From Bacteroidota bacterium (GTDB lineage Bacteria > Bacteroidota > Bacteroidia > AKYH767-A > OLB10): DNA of 12,281 bases. Under the pieces are notes generated by a model that saw only the letters and a program-made list of their open reading frames with translations, ran no database searches and was not told the origin of the DNA. Of the stretch, positions 8,614-12,281 are shown one piece after another; the stretch's first letter is position 1; every line of letters begins with the position of its first letter. Location: the NCBI GenBank assembly GCA_016717325.1, contig JADKFV010000055.1, forward strand, positions 1-12,281, given 5' to 3'. The translations under genes were made by a program, and so were the position numbers.

Positions 8614-8795
8614 CACTTTGTTTGAACAATTCATTCTATTTTGGCCAAAGTTTTAAACAGATGGAATATGTGTTTTCCTACCCGTGAAGTTTGTATAACC
8701 CTGTGCGCTACTGTATATTCTCTGTTATTATTTTTCGAAAGGGTGTTTCTTTTGTTGGGATGTGATGAATTAAAAATTCAGTCTGGAATTAGTTC

Positions 8796-8832
8796 AAAAA
8801 AAAAGCCTGTCCAAAATTAATTGAACAGGCTT
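8796..8832 (-). terminator. Rho-independent terminator after the beta-helix gene
   Basis: On the minus strand AAGCCTGT (8825-8832) pairs perfectly with ACAGGCTT (8803-8810). After a one-base mismatch three more pairs (TCAA/TTGG region) tighten the loop. The hairpin runs directly into a run of nine T (A on the plus strand, 8796-8804). It begins 28 bases after the stop codon of the beta-helix gene. The adjoining gap 8614-8795 shows nothing recognisable. Confidence 0.85.
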
Positions 8833-8860
8833 AAGAACTATCAATAAAATACAAACAATT

Positions 8861-10302
8861 TTACTTCAGTACAACCAACTTTTTTATGCGCTAGAAGTTA
8901 TTATCCTTGGCGAAATGCTTACATGATACACACCGGCCACAAAACTATCGGTAGCAATATCTATCCTGTCGGCATTTATGATTTGTGAATATATCGTTTT
9001 GCCACTGGCATCAGAAATATTTATAAAACCATTTTGCCCGGCTAAATTACTTGTTACAATAGAACAATAATTTGTTGCAGGATTTAGTTGAACCAAATTA
9101 TGAAACGCATAAATTTCTTCGACACTTGTTGGGAATTTATTTACATACTGTAAAATTGTTGAACATGAACTATCGTAAATGGCATAACTTATTAGGCCTC
9201 GGGTTATATCATCGTAGCCATCGTAAATTTTTTCTTCAATAACAGTAGAATCCGACTCGCAAAAACAATTACTAGCCAGCGTTAAATTAAGATCGGTTTT
9301 CCTTTTCAACATTGTACTGTGTATTATTACAGATATAATTGTTTTGCACCAATGGCATTACCATTCCAAAAGTTATAGGCCTAATCCTACTCCTACAAAG
9401 GTTGTTGTCTGAGCTATCACTATTTTGCACTGTAACATCGGAGCCTGCATCTATTACCAACTCGTTGAGTTAGATACTACAGTTGTCTACAGACAAATCA
9501 TAAGTATAACCCAAAGCCCAAACATTATTAATAAAATCGCAATTGGTTGCTGCCACCGTTGGGAGTATACACAGCCAAGTTATTTGTGTGTGAATATGCT
9601 GCTATCGATAAGCATGGAGCTAAAAACACTGGCATTAAAACCCATGCCTATATTGTTATAATTGAGCTGACAGTTTTTCATACTAACAGCAGTAGGGTAA
9701 ATTGAAAGCGCGCTGTTGTTGCTATCGAGAATACAATTAGTTAAAGTAAAATTAGACCATCCAGAGATTCCGGCTCCGTTGCCAATAAAAGTGCAATTAT
9801 CGGCTGTAACAGAAGTGGTAACATTTATGCCAGTGCCATTGTATTTAAAATTACAATCATGCAAATCGAACACATCGGTGGTAGTGCTTTCGTAGCCTAC
9901 CGATTGGTAAGCGTTACTTATATTTACATAATCAAAACCAAGAAGCTGCCCTCCTTGTCCATTTTTAATGTAAATGCCGTTCCATGTATCTTGCGCTGTA
10001 CCGGTAGTATCGCCCACAAATGTGATAGGTAAACCCGGCTGCCCCACCATATACAAAGCACCACGCACTTCAAGTGTATAGGGCACTGTTGCATTGTTGG
10101 AGAACTTTTCTACCCGTACCTCTACACCGGGTTCAATAGTTAAAGTAACACCGGGAAATACCACCACCGAACCTGTCATAAGGTACGGGCTATTGCCAAG
10201 TGTCAGGGTGGTATTTGTGTAAATACCACCGTTAAAAATAGTTTGGGCATTAAGCATGAATGCCGATGCAATGAATGCAAGAGATAAAAATAATTTTTTC
10301 AT
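8861..10302 (-). CDS. Exported right-handed beta-helix protein with T9SS domain, frameshifted
   Basis: ATG 10300-10302 opens a clear signal peptide (MKKLFLSLAFIASAFMLNAQ). The first 240 residues are in one frame and show repeated short strands typical of parallel beta-helix proteins: GVTLTIEPGVEVRVE, LYMVGQPGLPITFVGD, WNGIYIKNG, FDLHDCNFKYNGTGI, TADNCTFIGNGAGI, TLTNCILDSNNSAL, VSMKNCQLNYNNIGM. Near 9580 the frame breaks; pieces such as NNLAVYTPNGGSNQ, ALGYTYDLSVDNC and ELVIDAGSDVTVQNSDSSDN carry on. A second long frame from about 9312 holds EEKIYDGYDDITRGLISYAI and then the sorting domain (PATNY, INISDASGKTIYSQ, DRIDIATDSFVAGVYHVSI). After a last shift the gene ends RIKKLVVLK with TAA 8861-8863. 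Such proteins are often adhesins or carbohydrate-binding or -cleaving surface proteins, but no catalytic residues can be assigned. A terminator follows. Confidence 0.85.
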
Positions 10303-10704
10303 GTATGTTTTGTTTTAAATGTAGATTTTAAACCCGAATAACAGTATAAAGTTTTTAAGTGTAATATTTTTTAACACTAGATAATTTTTTGTTTTGTGAT
10401 AGAAAGTTTTTCCAAAAAAAGGGTTCAACACATTAGGCAGAGAAGGGCCAACCGCTTTACTAAACATATAAGTTATGCGAAAACAGTAATGTAATACAGC
10501 TTTAATTTTTGCAAAAATCCGCAAACGAAAAAAGTAAATCGTCAATAGTTCTTCTTCTACACTTTTAATAAGCATAAACAAAAAGCTGTTTTATGGGTAG
10601 GAAATTCGGTTTGTTTTTACACTTATTGCTTTTCGATTTTAAAATTGCAGGCGCAAAAAAATGGTTGTTGTAATAAAACCAAAAATGTGCTGGCGAATTT
10701 TGTT
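10303..10704. other. AT-rich gap upstream of the beta-helix gene
   Basis: About 400 bases lie between the ATG of the beta-helix gene and the stop of the next minus-strand gene, so the beta-helix promoter should be here. TACATTTA at 10317-10324 (minus strand) is one base off the -7 consensus but lacks a -33 partner. A minus-strand open frame of 88 codons (10315-10581) has low-complexity Phe/Lys/Ile content, no recognisable domain and no sign of a real start; I do not call it a gene. A weak terminator is listed separately. Confidence 0.4.
10655..10681 (-). terminator. Possible weak terminator after the Lgt/beta-rich gene
   Basis: On the minus strand TGGTT and AACCA (10677-10681 and 10662-10666) can form a five-pair stem with a ten-base loop, followed at once by seven T (10655-10661). 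It sits about 24 bases after the stop at 10705. The stem is short and AT-rich, so this is only a candidate. Confidence 0.35.
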
Positions 10705-11316
10705 TTACCATTTATAACCAAGCTGTATACCAAAATGCACGTTTGATGTAGATAACCCCTGAATTCTGTTACTATGGATATTACCATACAACGACAAATC
10801 ATATTTTTGATTTGAAGTGCACGAAACCCATCCGCACAAAGCATCGTGTTTATTTACTTTAGTGTACCCCAGCCGCAGTGCCAATAAAAAGTCTTTGCTC
10901 TTTTGCTTGCCATCGCGCCAGCCAATGCCTGCCGAAAATTGTGGTGGACCAAGCATAGCTGTTGTGGGGCAATATTGCTGCCATAACGATAAATTATGCA
11001 GAAATAGTTCCAGCTCATTTGAAAACTGTAAGTGATTTATTTTGTTGGTGTCAGCATAATTTATATTGCCTGCAATAAAGCCAACCTTACCATTGATAAA
11101 GTTGTTGCTATATCCAACATATGGTTGAAGCCCATATAGCGTATGTGTTTTATTGTATAGTGGATATTCATATAGGAATTGATACTTACCTACTGCCGCG
11201 CCCATGCCGGCAAGAAAGTTATCATTATTGTTTTTGCCATTGGTATAGTCGTATTTAATATGGTATGGGGTAGTTGTATGTTTATAAGAATTTGAAGAAC
11301 AATCAAATCTATACAT
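10705..11316 (-). CDS. Beta-strand-rich, outer-membrane-like region, probably the 3' part of the Lgt-like gene
   Basis: An intact frame of 203 codons is rich in alternating aromatic, polar and glycine residues (FLAGMGAAVGKYQFLYEYPL, LYGLQPYVGYSNNFINGKVG, QFSAGIGWRDG, FLLALRLGYTKV). It ends in HFGIQLGYKW. Alternating strands and a terminal aromatic residue are what outer-membrane beta-barrel proteins show. The first codon, ATG at 11314-11316, overlaps the upstream stop by eight bases, and the frame has no signal peptide of its own. With frameshifts everywhere else, I think it continues the preceding frame (ISAGGMINAYVRNV joined to YRFDCSSNS). Translational coupling of a separate gene is the alternative. 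No family is recognised for this part. Confidence 0.6.
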   Translation of the reverse strand: MYRFDCSSNSYKHTTTPYHIKYDYTNGKNNNDNFLAGMGAAVGKYQFLYEYPLYNKTHTLYGLQPYVGYSNNFINGKVGFIAGNINYADTNKINHLQFSNELELFLHNLSLWQQYCPTTAMLGPPQFSAGIGWRDGKQKSKDFLLALRLGYTKVNKHDALCGWVSCTSNQKYDLSLYGNIHSNRIQGLSTSNVHFGIQLGYKW

Positions 11317-12281
11317 TTCTTACGTATGCATTTATCATTCCGCCTGCCGAAATTTTATGTGTCACTATTTTTCGATGTACTATCACCTTGTAATTCCACT
11401 TCGACATTTGCAGGGCACAAAACGGGAACATCAAAGCCATGTGCCATATTAGTTTATGTTGTTTAATATGGGAATAAATAGGTGTGCTTACACCAAACAA
11501 TGTCGGAATATTAATTGCCGAAATTGTTATTTTTTTCAAGAGTATCGCACTTAGGAAAAAGCCAAATAGTGCTGCATAATAATACAAATCCTGCAATAAT
11601 TGTTGGTTGCAAATTTGGATTAGCAACCGTAAGTATATACGCGGGTTGTTTTTTTTCGCGAAAATATATTATACCAAATAATAAAATGCAAATTATCAAA
11701 AGAAACCACTGCCACTTTTAATCCAAAAAAATAATCTCCGCCTATAAAGTTTGCTTATAGAATCTTTAAAAAAATCGAGCACAAACCGCAAAACAAAATG
11801 AGCAGTAGCGATGGGAGAAATTTATTCCCATTAGCTTTCAACTTTTAGAAAATAAAACACCACTATCCCAATAAAACACACCCCTACTATGTTATAAAAC
11901 GGCAGTATTAGGTAGGCTCATTAAATAATCCGAACTTATAAGGCCATGTTCTAATTGGGCTAAATGTACAGCACTACCCACTGAATATTGAAAGAAAACT
12001 TGCATGTGTTACATTGCCAAAACAACAACCCGATAAGGCAACCTATACGTTGCCATACAGCACAGAAGAGTAACAACAAACAAAAACATCAAGGTTTTTC
12101 AACTAAACTCAAAATGTTTGCGGAGCAATAAAAAACAACTATCGCGCCTATGAGCCCACAATATGGTTTGTGCTGGCAAGTGTTGTTTGTATTGTCAGAA
12201 ATAAAATTCCCACCATTGCGCAACGGGTATTGAACCTAATTTCGAAAATAGTATCAGCGATAAAAAGTGCAACCAACTGTT
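11309..12281 (-). CDS. lgt: Lgt-like prolipoprotein diacylglyceryl transferase (N-terminus outside window), frameshifted
   Basis: Lgt moves a diacylglyceryl group from phosphatidylglycerol to the lipobox cysteine of prolipoproteins in the inner membrane. Although scattered over frames, the pieces appear in family order on the minus strand. NHIVG and LIGAIVVFYCSA (12130-12175) resemble the 'TIVGGLIGG' segment. RIGCL and GCCFGNVTHASF (12000-12055) match the 'GRIGCFxxGCCYG' signature. SAVHLAQLEHGLISSDYLMS and LPNTAV, then PFYNIVGVCFIGIVVFYFL (11855-11985), correspond to the 'HPxxLYE' region and a membrane helix. RFVLDFFKDS (near 11780) and 'GGDYFFGLK.VQWFLLIICI' with YFREKK (11655-11745) fit the C-terminal helix. 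After this come two further hydrophobic stretches (IIAGFVLLCSTIWLF; LEKITISAINIPTLFGV, joined across an A7 run near 11530), which are extra to an ordinary Lgt. The family call rests on ordered motifs, not one clean frame. Confidence 0.7.

Noticed and set aside
10315..10581. Minus-strand frame of 88 codons
   Set aside because: Low-complexity Phe/Lys/Ile content, no domain or conserved motif, and it lies where the promoter of the beta-helix gene must be.

Overview
This window looks like chromosomal DNA of a member of the Bacteroidota. Four proteins carry, or end in, type IX secretion (T9SS) C-terminal sorting domains. The best promoter fits the Bacteroidota consensus (TTTG, 19 bases, TAnnTTTG). 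The M14 peptidase, S66 carboxypeptidase, M43 protease and Gmd reconstructions all resemble Bacteroidota family members. Base composition is AT-rich throughout. No tRNA, rRNA, CRISPR array or recognisable transposase was seen.

Almost every gene is broken by small frameshifts, many at or near homopolymers, while the protein family signal carries on in a neighbouring frame. I therefore annotate whole reconstructed genes instead of the short open frames. Indel errors in the assembly are the simplest explanation, because unrelated functions, including normally important ones (gmd, lgt), are hit at a similar density.

Layout. 1-131 (+): the tail of a T9SS-exported protein. 149-292: a 60-base tandem repeat of the 'agattgcttc...cgcaatgacg' type. 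329-2014 (-): an exported M14 zinc carboxypeptidase. 2032-2982 (-): an S66 LD-carboxypeptidase just upstream of it, probably co-transcribed. 2984-3468: two kinds of intergenic repeat, the second being the same family as at 149-292, so the peptidase pair is bracketed by related elements. 3512-4620 (-): gmd, GDP-mannose 4,6-dehydratase. 5013-6560 (+): an exported T9SS-sorted protein of unknown function. 6620-8517 (-): an exported M43 pappalysin-like metalloprotease with a T9SS domain, convergent with the previous gene and preceded by a strong promoter. 8861-10302 (-): an exported right-handed beta-helix protein with a T9SS domain, followed by a clear hairpin terminator. 10705-12281 (-): an Lgt-like prolipoprotein diacylglyceryl transferase cut by the window edge, apparently continuing into a beta-strand-rich C-terminal region.

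Taken together, the region is rich in cell-envelope and secreted functions: peptidoglycan or peptide trimming (S66, M14), nucleotide-sugar supply for fucose-type glycans (gmd), lipoprotein acylation (lgt-like) and several surface or secreted T9SS cargo proteins. The genes do not form one obvious pathway. The least ordinary item is the Lgt-like gene with its beta-rich extension. The repeats around the peptidase pair and the stretch where both strands encode T9SS-like motifs are also worth checking.
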